Below, piece after piece: positions 8,825 through 17,272 of a stretch of 64,000 bases of DNA. Numbering within the stretch: the first letter of the stretch is position 1; the number at the start of each line of letters is the position of its first letter. Position numbers and translations under genes: made by a program. The notes under the pieces were generated by a model, which saw only the letters and a program-made list of their open reading frames with translations, was not told the origin of the DNA and did no database searches. Origin of the DNA: Arthrobacter sp. efr-133-TYG-118 (lineage in GTDB: Bacteria; Actinomycetota; Actinomycetes; Actinomycetales; Micrococcaceae); NCBI RefSeq assembly GCF_030209755.1, contig NZ_JARVRH010000015.1:54546-118545 (forward strand), read 5' to 3'.

Positions 8825-10185
8825 GTGCCACAACTTTTGACATCATCAATCCGGCCACCGAGGAATTCCTTCAAACTGTTGAACTTGCGTCCCTCGCCGA
8901 GACCGACGCCCTGATTGCACGCGCGGCTGGCGCCTTTGAAACCTGGCGGAAAGTGTCGCCGTCGGACCGGGCACTGCTCTTGCGCCGGTTCGCGGCCGCC
9001 GTCGACGCCGATCTGGAGAACCTCGCACAACTGGAAGTCCGCAATGCGGGACACACGGTCGGCAACGCCCGCTGGGAAGCGGGCAATGCGCGTGACGTCA
9101 TCAGTTACTACTCGGCGGCTCCTGAGCGGCACTTCGGGCGGCAGATCCCCGTTGCCGGAGGCCTCGATGTGACCTTCCACGAGCCGTTGGGCGTTGTCGG
9201 CATTATTGTGCCGTGGAACTTTCCCATGCCGATCGCGGCGTGGGGCTTCGCTCCGGCCCTCGCGGCAGGCAACACGGTGGTCCTCAAGCCTGCGGAACTT
9301 ACGCCCCTGACGGCGATGAGGCTGGGCGAGTTGGCGCGCGAGGCCGGCCTGCCCGACGGCGTGCTGACCATCATCCCGGGGAAGGGCTCCGTGGTGGGAG
9401 CGCGCTTCGTGACCCACCCCGCCGTGCGAAAGGTCGTCTTTACCGGGTCCACCGGGGTTGGCAAGCAGATCATGGCCGGTTGTGCTGATCAAGTGAAGCG
9501 AGTGACGCTCGAGTTGGGAGGCAAGAGCGCAAACATCGTGTTCGCCGACGCCGACCTTCAGGCCGCTGCTGCCGCAGCGCCCGGCGGTGCGTTCGACAAC
9601 GCCGGCCAGGACTGCTGTGCAAGGTCCCGAATCCTGGTGGAAAAGTCCGCCTACGATAGCTTCTTGGAGCTCTTGGAACCTGCAGTTCGGGCTGTCAAAG
9701 TCGGCAACCCGGCCGATGAAAGTACCGTCATGGGGCCGTTGATTTCCGCCCGGCAAAGGGAAACCGTCGCAGGTTTCGTGCCTTCGGGGGCGCCCATAGC
9801 TTTCCAAGGCGAGGTGCCCGAAGGGCCGGGTTTCTGGTTCCCGCCCACTGTCCTGGCCCCCGACTCGTTCGACGACCCGGCGGTGCGTGAGGAGATCTTC
9901 GGACCAGTCGTCGTCGTCGTTCCGTTCAACGACGAAGCGGACGCTGTACGGATTGCCAACGACACCGAATACGGCCTCTCCGGATCCATCTGGACCCAAG
10001 ACGTTGGCCGGGCCTTGCGCGTGGCCCGCGGAGTGGATGCCGGAAACCTCTCGGTGAACTCCCATTCTTCAGTCCGGTATTCGACGCCGTTCGGCGGCTT
10101 CAAGCAATCGGGCCTGGGCCGCGAGCTGGGTCCTGACGCGCTTGATTCCTTCAGCGAAGTAAAGAACGTCTTCATCGCGCACTGA
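8821..10185 (+). CDS. NAD(P)-dependent aldehyde dehydrogenase
   Basis: A 454-residue aldehyde dehydrogenase with VPWNFPMPIAAWG, the cofactor loop FTGSTGVGKQIM, the catalytic glutamate in VTLELGGKSANI and the catalytic cysteine in NAGQDCCARSR. It probably oxidises a gamma-glutamylamino-aldehyde to the carboxylate that the preceding hydrolase then cleaves. GTG start with 4-bp overlap (GTGA). Slightly short for the family because the N-terminal arm is abbreviated. Confidence 0.92.
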   Translation: MSATTFDIINPATEEFLQTVELASLAETDALIARAAGAFETWRKVSPSDRALLLRRFAAAVDADLENLAQLEVRNAGHTVGNARWEAGNARDVISYYSAAPERHFGRQIPVAGGLDVTFHEPLGVVGIIVPWNFPMPIAAWGFAPALAAGNTVVLKPAELTPLTAMRLGELAREAGLPDGVLTIIPGKGSVVGARFVTHPAVRKVVFTGSTGVGKQIMAGCADQVKRVTLELGGKSANIVFADADLQAAAAAAPGGAFDNAGQDCCARSRILVEKSAYDSFLELLEPAVRAVKVGNPADESTVMGPLISARQRETVAGFVPSGAPIAFQGEVPEGPGFWFPPTVLAPDSFDDPAVREEIFGPVVVVVPFNDEADAVRIANDTEYGLSGSIWTQDVGRALRVARGVDAGNLSVNSHSSVRYSTPFGGFKQSGLGRELGPDALDSFSEVKNVFIAH

Positions 10186-10229
10186 ACCCGCCAAACTTTG
10201 GAAGCCCCATCATTCAAGGAGAGATCACC

Positions 10230-11012
10230 ATGACCGAATTCATTTCAAACCGACTCAAGGACCGCACAGCCGTCATCACCGGCGGCGCCAGCGGGATCGG
10301 CCTGGCCACGGCAAAGCGCTTCGCCTCGGAGGGTGCCAACGTGGTCATCGCCGATATCGACCCGGCAGCCGGAGAAGCAGCCGCGGCCGCCGTCGATGGC
10401 ATCTTCGTGAAGGTCAACGTCACGGACGAGCAGGAAGTCATCGACCTCTTTGCCGCAGCCAAGGGCCATTACGGCAGCGTGGATATCGCGTTCAACAATG
10501 CGGGTATTTCCCCGCCGGACGATGCATCCATCCTCGACACCGGAATCGATGCCTGGCGCCGGGTCCAGGAGGTAAACCTGACCAGCGTCTATTACTGCTG
10601 CAAATACGCACTCCCCTACATGTTGGAGCAGGGCAAGGGCTCGATCATCAACACCGCGTCCTTCGTGGCCGTGATGGGTGCGGCAACTTCGCAGATCTCC
10701 TACAGCGCATCCAAGGGCGGCGTGCTGGCAATGACCCGCGAGCTGGGCGTCGAATTCGCGCGCAAGGGTGTGCGGATCAACGCACTGTGCCCTGGACCGG
10801 TCAACACCCCGTTGCTGAAGGAACTCTTCGCCTCGGATCCGGAGCGGGCAGCGCGCCGCCTGGTCCACGTGCCCTTGGGACGTTTCGCCGAGCCCGAAGA
10901 ACTGGCCGCTGCGGTCGCCTTCCTGGCAAGCGACGACGCCTCGTTCATTACCGCGTCGACCTTCATGGTTGACGGCGGCATCTCGGGAGCCTACGTCACC
11001 CCGATCGACTAG
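10230..11012 (+). CDS. SDR-family oxidoreductase
   Basis: A 260-residue classical short-chain dehydrogenase: cofactor loop TGGASGIGLATAKRF, NNAGISPP, catalytic Tyr-Lys in SYSASKGG and the usual C-terminal FMVDGGISGAYV. A GGAGAG site precedes the ATG. It is last in the operon, 44 bp after the aldehyde dehydrogenase. In a gamma-glutamylation pathway an alcohol dehydrogenase step is needed only if the substrate is an amino alcohol; that role is inference. Confidence 0.9.
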   Translation: MTEFISNRLKDRTAVITGGASGIGLATAKRFASEGANVVIADIDPAAGEAAAAAVDGIFVKVNVTDEQEVIDLFAAAKGHYGSVDIAFNNAGISPPDDASILDTGIDAWRRVQEVNLTSVYYCCKYALPYMLEQGKGSIINTASFVAVMGAATSQISYSASKGGVLAMTRELGVEFARKGVRINALCPGPVNTPLLKELFASDPERAARRLVHVPLGRFAEPEELAAAVAFLASDDASFITASTFMVDGGISGAYVTPID

Positions 11013-11025
11013 GGGCAGCTTCGAA

Positions 11026-11062
11026 GTCGGTTCCCCAGTCCAGTGGTGGGTGGGGAACCGAC
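11026..11062. terminator. Convergent hairpin after the SDR operon
   Basis: A perfect 12-bp inverted repeat (11026-11037 with 11051-11062, arm GTCGGTTCCCCA) with a 13-nt loop lies between the SDR stop and the uraH stop. It lacks a long T run, so termination strength is uncertain. Confidence 0.6.
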
Positions 11063-11065
11063 GCG

Positions 11066-11407
11066 TTAGCTTCCCCGGTACGTGGAGAACGCGAAGGGGC
11101 TGAGCAGGAGCGGCACGTGGTAGTGCTCGCCGGCGTCGGACACCGTGAAGCTCAAGTCCACTTCCGGGAAAAAGGTGTCCACGCCCTGTGCCTTGTAGTA
11201 CGGACCGGTCGCGAAGTTCAGGCGGTAACTGCCGCCGTCGACCCTTTCAGGACCCAGGTCCTTGATCCGGCCATCCGCATCGGTGGTGCCGCTAGCGACG
11301 TGCCTCCAGTTGTCGCCGTCGCGCACGGAGAGAACGACGGCGACACCTGCCGCCGGGCGTCCGGATCCGGTGTCCAGGATGTGGGTGGTTATCTGGGAAA
11401 CGCTCAT
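11066..11407 (-). CDS. uraH: 5-hydroxyisourate hydrolase
   Basis: A 113-residue transthyretin-like enzyme that hydrolyses 5-hydroxyisourate to OHCU after urate oxidation. It has the N-terminal HILDTGSGRPAAGV motif and ends in the diagnostic C-terminal YRGS tetrapeptide. It overlaps the end of uraD by 4 bp, so the order is uraD-uraH on the minus strand. No uricase gene is visible in the window. Confidence 0.95.
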   Translation of the reverse strand: MSVSQITTHILDTGSGRPAAGVAVVLSVRDGDNWRHVASGTTDADGRIKDLGPERVDGGSYRLNFATGPYYKAQGVDTFFPEVDLSFTVSDAGEHYHVPLLLSPFAFSTYRGS

Positions 11408-11934
11408 TTGTTGGACACTCCTTCGTTGCTCGCGCGGGCTTCGCTGATGACGCCGGCGAGGCGCAGCAGTGCGATTTCGCGCAACTGGCCCGCCACGATG
11501 ACGTCTTCTTCTTCCGCGCTGTGGCTCAGGCGCTCTTGGAGGGAGGCCAGGATTTCCTTGGCGGTCCGGCCCGCGGCGCGGATCAGGAAGACGCGGCCGA
11601 ACTTTGCCTCGTATTCGCGGTTGCCTTCGGCCAAAGCGGTGACGACGCCGTCATCGCCGGGGTCGACGCCGGCCTGTTCGGAGCGGGACATCGCGGCTTC
11701 GGTGGTCTGGGCCTTCGGCCGTTCGCCAATCCGCGGATGGTGGGCCATCGCGGCCGCCACTTCGTCCGACGTGAACGGCTCGGCGGTTTCCCGGGCGAAA
11801 TCGAGCAAGGAGTCCAGGCCGCTGAAGGGGCGCGCATCTGCGACGTGCTCCACCCAACGCTGGATGTCGAGGCATGGGCGGAGGACGTCGATGGCGTCCG
11901 CACGGTCCACGCTGTTGAATACTTCAAGCTGCAT
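11404..11934 (-). CDS. uraD: OHCU decarboxylase
   Basis: A 176-residue enzyme that decarboxylates 2-oxo-4-hydroxy-4-carboxy-5-ureidoimidazoline to S-allantoin. The family signature HPRIGE is present, with the catalytic histidine, as is the FLIRAAGRTAKEILASLQERL segment. The gene starts at an ATG at 11934 and is first of the uraD-uraH pair. A 15-bp palindrome about 100 bp upstream (12037) resembles one upstream of the hydroxypyruvate isomerase operon. Confidence 0.93.
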   Translation of the reverse strand: MQLEVFNSVDRADAIDVLRPCLDIQRWVEHVADARPFSGLDSLLDFARETAEPFTSDEVAAAMAHHPRIGERPKAQTTEAAMSRSEQAGVDPGDDGVVTALAEGNREYEAKFGRVFLIRAAGRTAKEILASLQERLSHSAEEEDVIVAGQLREIALLRLAGVISEARASNEGVSNK

Positions 11935-12036
11935 GCTTGTTCATTCCTCGTGCGAGTGCTGGCATCCATGGTGTTGGCTATGCGGAACTCCGGCCATTCC
12001 TGCCGGATGGACCTGCGCGCCTCCGCACTTCAGGCC

Positions 12037-12051
12037 TTCCACATCATGGAA
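12037..12051. promoter_or_regulatory. Putative ureide-regulon operator, copy 1
   Basis: TTCCACATCATGGAA is a 15-bp TTCC-N7-GGAA inverted repeat between the divergent uraD and aminotransferase genes. It shares the pattern TTCC-R-C-N3-R-TGGAA with the site at 36558. The IclR-type style suggests an AllR-like regulator, which is not encoded in this window. Confidence 0.4.
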
Positions 12052-12149
12052 CTGTTATTTCAGCATACGTAATAGTGAATCCAATGACTGCCGTGGTGTC
12101 AAGAGAATACCGCACCCCGGTCCTCCCGCCCCGCCCTGCCCTCCCTGCG

Positions 12150-12235
12150 ACGCCCGCTCACGTTTGGTGGCGTTTCCCGAAATGCTCGCTCACGTTTGGT
12201 GGTGTTTCCCGGAACGCTCGCTCACGTTTGCGGTC
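12150..12235. repeat. 32-bp-period GCTCAC repeat, upstream of aminotransferase
   Basis: Starting with ACGCCCGCTCAC (12150-12161), the core GCTCACGTTTGG recurs at exactly 32-bp spacing three times (cores at about 12156, 12188 and 12220), separated by GTTTCCCG-type sequence. The same core and period recur at 13369, 26951 and 28752. Confidence 0.8.
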
Positions 12236-12274
12236 TGGTGGACAATGTCAGCAACGAGCCAAAGGAGTTCCGCC

Positions 12275-13369
12275 ATGCCAGAGGTCCTGACTTCCCGGTA
12301 TCTCTTCGGACCGGGTCCCAGCAATTGCTATCCGGAAGTGACCGCCGCGTTGGCGTATCCGGTGATCGGGCATCTGGATCCGGTGTTCATAGAGCGCCTG
12401 GACCGGACATGCGCCGGGCTTCGAACTGTGTGGGGAACCCGGAATGCCCGCACCCTGCCATTGAGTGCCACTGGTTCTGGCGGCATGGAGGCTGCCTTCG
12501 TTAATACAGTTTCCGACGGCGACGTGGCGGTAATTGCCGTCAATGGGCTTTTCGGGGAGCGCATGTGTGAGGTCGCCCGGCGCTGCGGCGCCACGGTGGT
12601 CCGCGTCGATCATGAATGGGGCCGGCCCGTGGACGCGGAGCGGGTCCTCGCCGCGCACCCTCATCCCAAGGTGATTGCCGCCGTCCACGCCGAAACCTCC
12701 ACAGGCGTCCTGTCCGACGTCGCGCCCCTGGGCGCCGGCAAGGGCGACGCCCTGCTGATCGTGGACGCGGTGACGTCCATCGGCGGGCTGGAACTCCTGG
12801 CTGACGACTGGGGGATCGACGTCGGGTATGCCGGGACACAGAAGTGTTTGGGAGCGCCCCCTGGCTTGTCCCCGTTCACAGTGTCCGAGCGCGCTTTCGA
12901 GCGGCGCATCAAAGAGCCGCGTTCGTGGTACCTCGATATCGGCCTTCTGGGTGGGTATGTTGGCGCGGCGAGTGGCAGCCGGACGTATCACCATACGGCG
13001 CCGGTGACCATGATCGCAGGGCTCGAGGCCGGATTGGACCGCATCTTGGCCGAGGGGCTCGCGGCTGTTCAAGCGCGGCACCGTGCAGCCGGAGCCGAGT
13101 TGCGGGATGGCCTTGAAGCGATGGGGCTCGAGCTGTTTGCCGCGGAGGGCTCGCGATTGCCGAGCCTCACCACAGTCAAAGTGCCCGACGGCGTGGACTC
13201 GGCTGCCGTCCGCTCTTACCTTCTGGAGAACTTCAGTATGGAAATCGGCTCCGGGGCGGGTGCGTTTACGTCGACCGTTTGGCGGATCGGCATGATGGGT
13301 CCGAATGCCAACAGGGCATCGGTAAAGCTCGTTCTTGGCGCACTGGAAGAAGCGATCGCTAAAGCCTGA
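12275..13369 (+). CDS. PucG-like ureidoglycine/alanine-glyoxylate aminotransferase
   Basis: A 364-residue fold-type I aminotransferase of the alanine-glyoxylate/serine-pyruvate family. The PLP lysine is Lys190 in VGYAGTQKCLGAPPGLSPF; the N terminus has FGPGPSNCYPEV, and LPLSATGSGGMEAAF is the phosphate-cup region. Divergence from uraD-uraH supports the PucG role, (S)-ureidoglycine to glyoxylate transamination, over serine-glyoxylate exchange. The ATG at 12275 has AAAGGAG upstream; the open frame extends much further 5' but has no homology there. Confidence 0.85.
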   Translation: MPEVLTSRYLFGPGPSNCYPEVTAALAYPVIGHLDPVFIERLDRTCAGLRTVWGTRNARTLPLSATGSGGMEAAFVNTVSDGDVAVIAVNGLFGERMCEVARRCGATVVRVDHEWGRPVDAERVLAAHPHPKVIAAVHAETSTGVLSDVAPLGAGKGDALLIVDAVTSIGGLELLADDWGIDVGYAGTQKCLGAPPGLSPFTVSERAFERRIKEPRSWYLDIGLLGGYVGAASGSRTYHHTAPVTMIAGLEAGLDRILAEGLAAVQARHRAAGAELRDGLEAMGLELFAAEGSRLPSLTTVKVPDGVDSAAVRSYLLENFSMEIGSGAGAFTSTVWRIGMMGPNANRASVKLVLGALEEAIAKA

Positions 13370-13589
13370 CGCCCGCTCACATATGACGGCCAAATCCCAA
13401 ACGCACGCTCACTTCTGGCAGAAAAGTGCCGAACCGTCCTGCAGGTCATCTGCGCGACGGTCACGCCGGACGGCCTTGTTTGTGAGCGGGCGTTGGCCCG
13501 GACGGCTTTGTTTGTGAGCGGGCGTTGGCCCGGACGGTCTTGTTTGTGAGCGAGCGTCGGCCCGGGCGGCCTTGTTTGTGAGCGGGCGT
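13369..13589. repeat. GCTCAC intergenic element I with terminal inverted repeats
   Basis: The element begins with ACGCCCGCTCAC (13369-13380, overlapping the aminotransferase stop) and ends with its exact complement GTGAGCGGGCGT (13578-13589), just before the next convergent gene. Its right half holds four TTGTTTGTGAGCG units at 32-bp period from about 13477. It aligns along its length with the element at 28752-28910. Confidence 0.85.
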
Positions 13590-13601
13590 CGGAAGGGGAA
13601 G

Positions 13602-14528
13602 TTAGTGGCCGTTGGATTGGGCTTTTGTCGCGAGCATCTTGTCGAGGGGCTTGGCGTATCGTTCCTGGACGATTTTCAGGTGCAGCCAGCACTCCACGCT
13701 TGCCACCGAGTCCATCGCGCGTACCTTGTCCAGGACCTCGTACATTTCGTCCAGGGAGCTGACACCCACGGTCGCCACGAGGTCGTGCCTGCCGAGGCAG
13801 CTGGCCATGAACTCCACGCCGGGCGTCGCAGAGAAGAAGTCGATTGCTTCCTCGGTGCCGGCTGCTGTCGAGATTCCGAAGCCAAAGGCCATGGACCGCG
13901 AAGAACCGGAGCGGCTCCGGATAGGGCCGATCTGCATGACGCGGGCTTCCAGCAGGCGAAGGACCCGGATCCTGGCGGCGCTGGCCGAAAGGCCGATCCG
14001 TTCGCCGAGGGACTCGAAACCGAGGCGACCGTCCACCTGGAGCTCGCTCATGAGGAGCAGGTCCGCCTGGTCGAGTTCAAGCCGGGGGTCCGGGGGCTCC
14101 TTGCCGAGGAAGAGGCTGCGGACCACCTCTTTGTACATGAGGACATCGACGGCAGCCACGCCTTCGCAAAGGCGGATGGCCTCGACGTCTTCGTAGAGCC
14201 TTTCCACCGTGGGCAGGCGGAGTTCGGCGATGATGCCGTACCTGCCCGTGGTGAGGGAGGCGAACACGGCGCCGTCCAATTGGCTCAACTTCTCCAGAGC
14301 CGCGCGTGCGGAACCGTTGAGCCGGATGGAGATGTGCGCGACGGCGGTCAGGCCCAATAAGCGCGGATGGACTGCAGCCACAATCCGCAGTTCTCCGGAG
14401 GATGTGAGCTCATTGACCTTGGCCGTCACGGCGGAGCGTGTCACGCCCAGCTGCTTGGATAGCTCGCTGAACGAAGCGCGGCCATCGGCCTGCAGCAGGC
14501 GGATCAGCCTGTCGTCCAGATCATGCAT
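13602..14528 (-). CDS. Tandem Lrp/AsnC-family transcriptional regulator
   Basis: A 308-residue regulator with two AsnC modules in tandem. Module 1 starts MHDLDDRLIRLLQADGRASFSELSKQLGVTRSAVTAKV; module 2 starts near residue 160 with LDQADLLLMSELQVDGRLGFESLGERIGLS. Each helix-turn-helix is followed by a RAM-like ligand domain. The usual Lrp has a single module of about 150 residues. The start at 14528 puts the helix-turn-helix at the N terminus; the open frame continues upstream without homology. It is divergent from the ABC importer operon at 14823 and probably regulates it. Confidence 0.85.
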   Translation of the reverse strand: MHDLDDRLIRLLQADGRASFSELSKQLGVTRSAVTAKVNELTSSGELRIVAAVHPRLLGLTAVAHISIRLNGSARAALEKLSQLDGAVFASLTTGRYGIIAELRLPTVERLYEDVEAIRLCEGVAAVDVLMYKEVVRSLFLGKEPPDPRLELDQADLLLMSELQVDGRLGFESLGERIGLSASAARIRVLRLLEARVMQIGPIRSRSGSSRSMAFGFGISTAAGTEEAIDFFSATPGVEFMASCLGRHDLVATVGVSSLDEMYEVLDKVRAMDSVASVECWLHLKIVQERYAKPLDKMLATKAQSNGH

Positions 14529-14721
14529 GGTCTTCACAATAACCGCCTTGTCCCTAGGCCGCGGTAGTGGGTGCTTAGCGAGGTGCGGCGCCACGGCGAG
14601 CCGAGCGCCGCCGTCGTAATCAATACTTTCACGAGCCATGCGATAGGCAAGTGATTTGGATCAAAAAATCGTGAGGAGCGCACAAAAACTGTGTCACATC
14701 AGTATTAAACAACTGATTCGC

Positions 14722-14749
14722 TTGATTTGGCGGGATTTTTCGCTAGCAT
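14722..14749 (+). promoter_or_regulatory. Promoter of ABC importer operon 1
   Basis: TTGATT (14722-14727) and TAGCAT (14744-14749) with a 16-bp spacer, in an AT-rich stretch between the Lrp-type regulator and the binding-protein gene. The long leader (about 65 nt) and AT-rich flank leave room for Lrp-type binding. Confidence 0.45.
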
Positions 14750-14822
14750 CGTGATCAACGCCACATCGGCGCACTCCGACTCGCGTTTCCACGCGACCCC
14801 AACAGTCATTGGAGATCTGCAC

Positions 14823-15671
14823 ATGCTCAAGTTCACGAAGCCCGCCCTGGCGGCCGCTGCGTTGGCCCTGCTGTTGAGCGGCTGCTCCGCCGCAGCTTCC
14901 CCCAGTTCCACGGGGCAAGCATCGGCCACCGCGCCGAAGGGACTCACCACGAGCGGCAAGCTCACCCTCTGTATCGACCCCGAATACGCGCCGCTGGAGT
15001 ACTACGCCAACGGTTCCGGCGGTGACATCGCAGGGTTCGACGCCGATGCCGCCCGGGCTCTCGCCAAGCACTGGGGAGTCGACGCCAAGTTCGAAGTAAC
15101 CACATTCGACGGCCTCATGCCGGGACTCCAAACCCGCCGCTGCGACGCCATCTTCGGTGGTCTTTACATGAGCAAGGCCCGTCTGGACGTCGCCGACGCT
15201 TCGGCCGTGATGAACGCCGGCCCCGCGATCCTCTCGGCACCGGCCAGCACGGGCAATTACAAGACCGCGCTGGACCTGTGCGGCCACTCCGTCGCAGCGC
15301 AGAGCGCCTCATCCAACGCCGCGCGCATCACCGCGCTCAAGGACGAGTGCAAGAAGGCCGGTAAGGACGAACCCAAGCTCACCGAATACCCCAAGACGGC
15401 TGAAACGGTGCTGGCAGTCCTCAACGGCAAGTCCGAGGCCTTGATCGAGACCAATGTGGCGGCCGCCTACATGGCCAGCCAGAACGAAGGCAAGCTCAGC
15501 GTGGCCCCCGGAGTCTTCCCGGCGGACACCACCTTCGGCGTGTTCACCCGCAAGAACGATCCGCTGTCTCCCGCCATCGCGCAAGCGCTGAAGGACCTCC
15601 ACCAGGACGGCACCTTGGCCAAGATCGCCAAGGACAACAAGCTCGATCCCACGATCGTCGACGTCCCCTAG
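14823..15671 (+). CDS. Amino-acid ABC transporter substrate-binding lipoprotein
   Basis: A 282-residue family 3 extracellular solute-binding protein. The signal peptide ends in a lipobox (LLLSGC), so the protein should be anchored to the outer face of the membrane. KLTLCIDPEYAPLEYYANG, GFDADAARALAKHWGV and the MNAGPAIL region match polar amino-acid binding proteins. The start at 14823 has GGAG upstream. A GC-rich hairpin separates it from the permease gene, consistent with higher expression of the binding protein. Confidence 0.92.
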   Translation: MLKFTKPALAAAALALLLSGCSAAASPSSTGQASATAPKGLTTSGKLTLCIDPEYAPLEYYANGSGGDIAGFDADAARALAKHWGVDAKFEVTTFDGLMPGLQTRRCDAIFGGLYMSKARLDVADASAVMNAGPAILSAPASTGNYKTALDLCGHSVAAQSASSNAARITALKDECKKAGKDEPKLTEYPKTAETVLAVLNGKSEALIETNVAAAYMASQNEGKLSVAPGVFPADTTFGVFTRKNDPLSPAIAQALKDLHQDGTLAKIAKDNKLDPTIVDVP

Positions 15672-15682
15672 CCATCCTCCCC

Positions 15683-15709
15683 GGGGGCCGCAATAGCGCT
15701 GCGGCCCCC
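15683..15709 (+). terminator. Intercistronic stem-loop (binding protein / permease)
   Basis: A perfect 10-bp inverted repeat (GGGGGCCGCA at 15683-15692 with its complement at 15700-15709) and a 7-nt loop lie between the binding-protein stop and permease ribosome site. No U tract follows, so it more likely stabilises the upstream message or attenuates than fully terminates. Confidence 0.6.
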
Positions 15710-15734
15710 GCCCCTAACTCGAAAGGAGCTGGTG

Positions 15735-16469
15735 ATGGAATTCGATGTCAACATCTTCGTCCAACAACTCGTGAATCCGAGCTACGTCTCCGGGGCTTTC
15801 CTGTCCGTCGCCGTCGCGGTGCTTTCACTCATCCTGGCCACGGCCATCGGCTTTGCCGTTGCCCTGGGACGCACCTCCCGTAGCCGGATCGCCCAGGGCG
15901 TCGCCGGAATCTACACCTGGTTCTTCCGGGCCATTCCGGCCCTGTTGGTGCTGCTCATCATCTGGAACGCCTTGCCGCAGCTTTTCCCCGTCCTGCGCCA
16001 GGATTGGTTCTCCCCGTTCATTGCCGCGTTCATCGGCCTGGGCATCGTGGAAGCCGCCTTCATGGCGGAAATCATCCGTTCGGCGTTGCTCAGTATCGAC
16101 GAGGGCCAGGCCCTGGCTGGCAGGGCGCTTGGAATGTCGCCGGTCAAAGTCATGCTCAAGGTTGTCCTGCCGCAGGCCATCCGCACGGCACTGCCTCCCA
16201 CAGGCAATGAGTTCATCGGCCTCGTGAAGTTCTCCTCGCTGGCCTCCGTGATTTCCCTGCAGGAACTCCTCACCACGGCCCAGGTGGGCGTGAACATCAC
16301 GTTCCGCTATGCCGAGTACTACGCCGCGGCAATCGTCTACTACCTCATCATCGTCAGCCTTCTGACGCTTCTCCAAAGCTATGTGGAAAAGAAATTCGTC
16401 TGGACGTCACGATCCAAAACCAAGAAGCCTTCCATCCTGGAACCAGTCGGCCAAGGAGTGCAGTCATGA
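15735..16469 (+). CDS. Amino-acid ABC transporter permease
   Basis: A 244-residue His/Glu/Gln-type permease with about five membrane helices. It carries the family region [61 protein letters not shown], the EAA loop that docks to the ATPase. Start chosen at the ATG at 15735, six bases after AAAGGAG; a GTG lies one codon earlier. It overlaps the ATPase gene by 4 bp (ATGA). Confidence 0.93.
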   Translation: MEFDVNIFVQQLVNPSYVSGAFLSVAVAVLSLILATAIGFAVALGRTSRSRIAQGVAGIYTWFFRAIPALLVLLIIWNALPQLFPVLRQDWFSPFIAAFIGLGIVEAAFMAEIIRSALLSIDEGQALAGRALGMSPVKVMLKVVLPQAIRTALPPTGNEFIGLVKFSSLASVISLQELLTTAQVGVNITFRYAEYYAAAIVYYLIIVSLLTLLQSYVEKKFVWTSRSKTKKPSILEPVGQGVQS

Positions 16470-17272
16470 CCCACAGCGGCCCGGAACCCATGCCGGAAAC
16501 CTGGTCCGCCAACGACCCCGTGCTCAGCGTGCGGAATCTCCACAAGAGCTACCAGGACCAGCACGTCCTGCGCGGGGTCGAATTCGATATCCATCAGGGA
16601 CAAGTCAAGGCGGTACTGGGTCCCTCTGGTTCCGGTAAGTCCACGATGTTGCGCCTGATGGCGCTACTCGAGCCAGCCGACGACGGCGAGATCCGGCTCC
16701 GCGGGCGGCGCATCGGTGTCCGTGAGAAAGCAAGCGGAACCGTGGCCCTCCCCGAACGCGAACTCGCCAAGGAACGCCGCAACATTGGCATGGTCTTCCA
16801 GAAGTTCAACCTGTTCCCGCACCTGACGGCCTGCCGCAACGTGATGCTCGGTCTGACCTCCGTCAAGGGCATCCATCACAAAGAAGCCGAAGAGCAGGCC
16901 ATGGCCATGCTCCACCGTGTGGGTCTTTCGCACCGCGCCGGGCATTTCCCCTCGGAGCTCTCGGGCGGCCAGCAGCAACGCGTGGCCATCGCCCGCGCCT
17001 TGGTGATGAACCCGGACGTACTTCTCTTCGACGAACCGACCTCCGCCCTCGACCCCGAGTTGGTGGGCGAAGTCCTGGACGTCATGGAGAGCCTGGCCAA
17101 CGACGGCATGACCATGATCGTGGTCACCCATGAAGTCCGTTTCGCCCGTCGGGTGGCTGATGAAGTGACCCTGTTCGACAGCGGGGTGATCGTGGAACAA
17201 GCCACACCGGACGAGTTCTTCGACAACCCCCAGCACCAGCGCACGAGGAAGTTCTTGAGCCATGTCCACTAA
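16466..17272 (+). CDS. Amino-acid ABC transporter ATP-binding protein
   Basis: A 268-residue ATPase of the GlnQ/HisP type: Walker [11 protein letters not shown]-loop [19 protein letters not shown], signature LSGGQQQR, Walker [15 protein letters not shown] and H-loop VVTHE. It has an N-terminal tail of about 20 residues before the fold. It completes the importer with the two preceding genes. The next gene starts inside its 3' end (11-bp overlap), so transport and the dehydrogenase are coupled. Confidence 0.95.
   Translation: MTHSGPEPMPETWSANDPVLSVRNLHKSYQDQHVLRGVEFDIHQGQVKAVLGPSGSGKSTMLRLMALLEPADDGEIRLRGRRIGVREKASGTVALPERELAKERRNIGMVFQKFNLFPHLTACRNVMLGLTSVKGIHHKEAEEQAMAMLHRVGLSHRAGHFPSELSGGQQQRVAIARALVMNPDVLLFDEPTSALDPELVGEVLDVMESLANDGMTMIVVTHEVRFARRVADEVTLFDSGVIVEQATPDEFFDNPQHQRTRKFLSHVH

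Noticed and set aside
11117..12274. Long 5' extension of the aminotransferase open frame
   Set aside because: It is antisense to uraH and uraD and crosses the GCTCAC repeat; the real start at 12275 has a ribosome site and the family N terminus.
13477..13589. Regular 32-bp repeats considered as a CRISPR array
   Set aside because: Units are directly adjacent with no variable spacers, and no cas genes are present.
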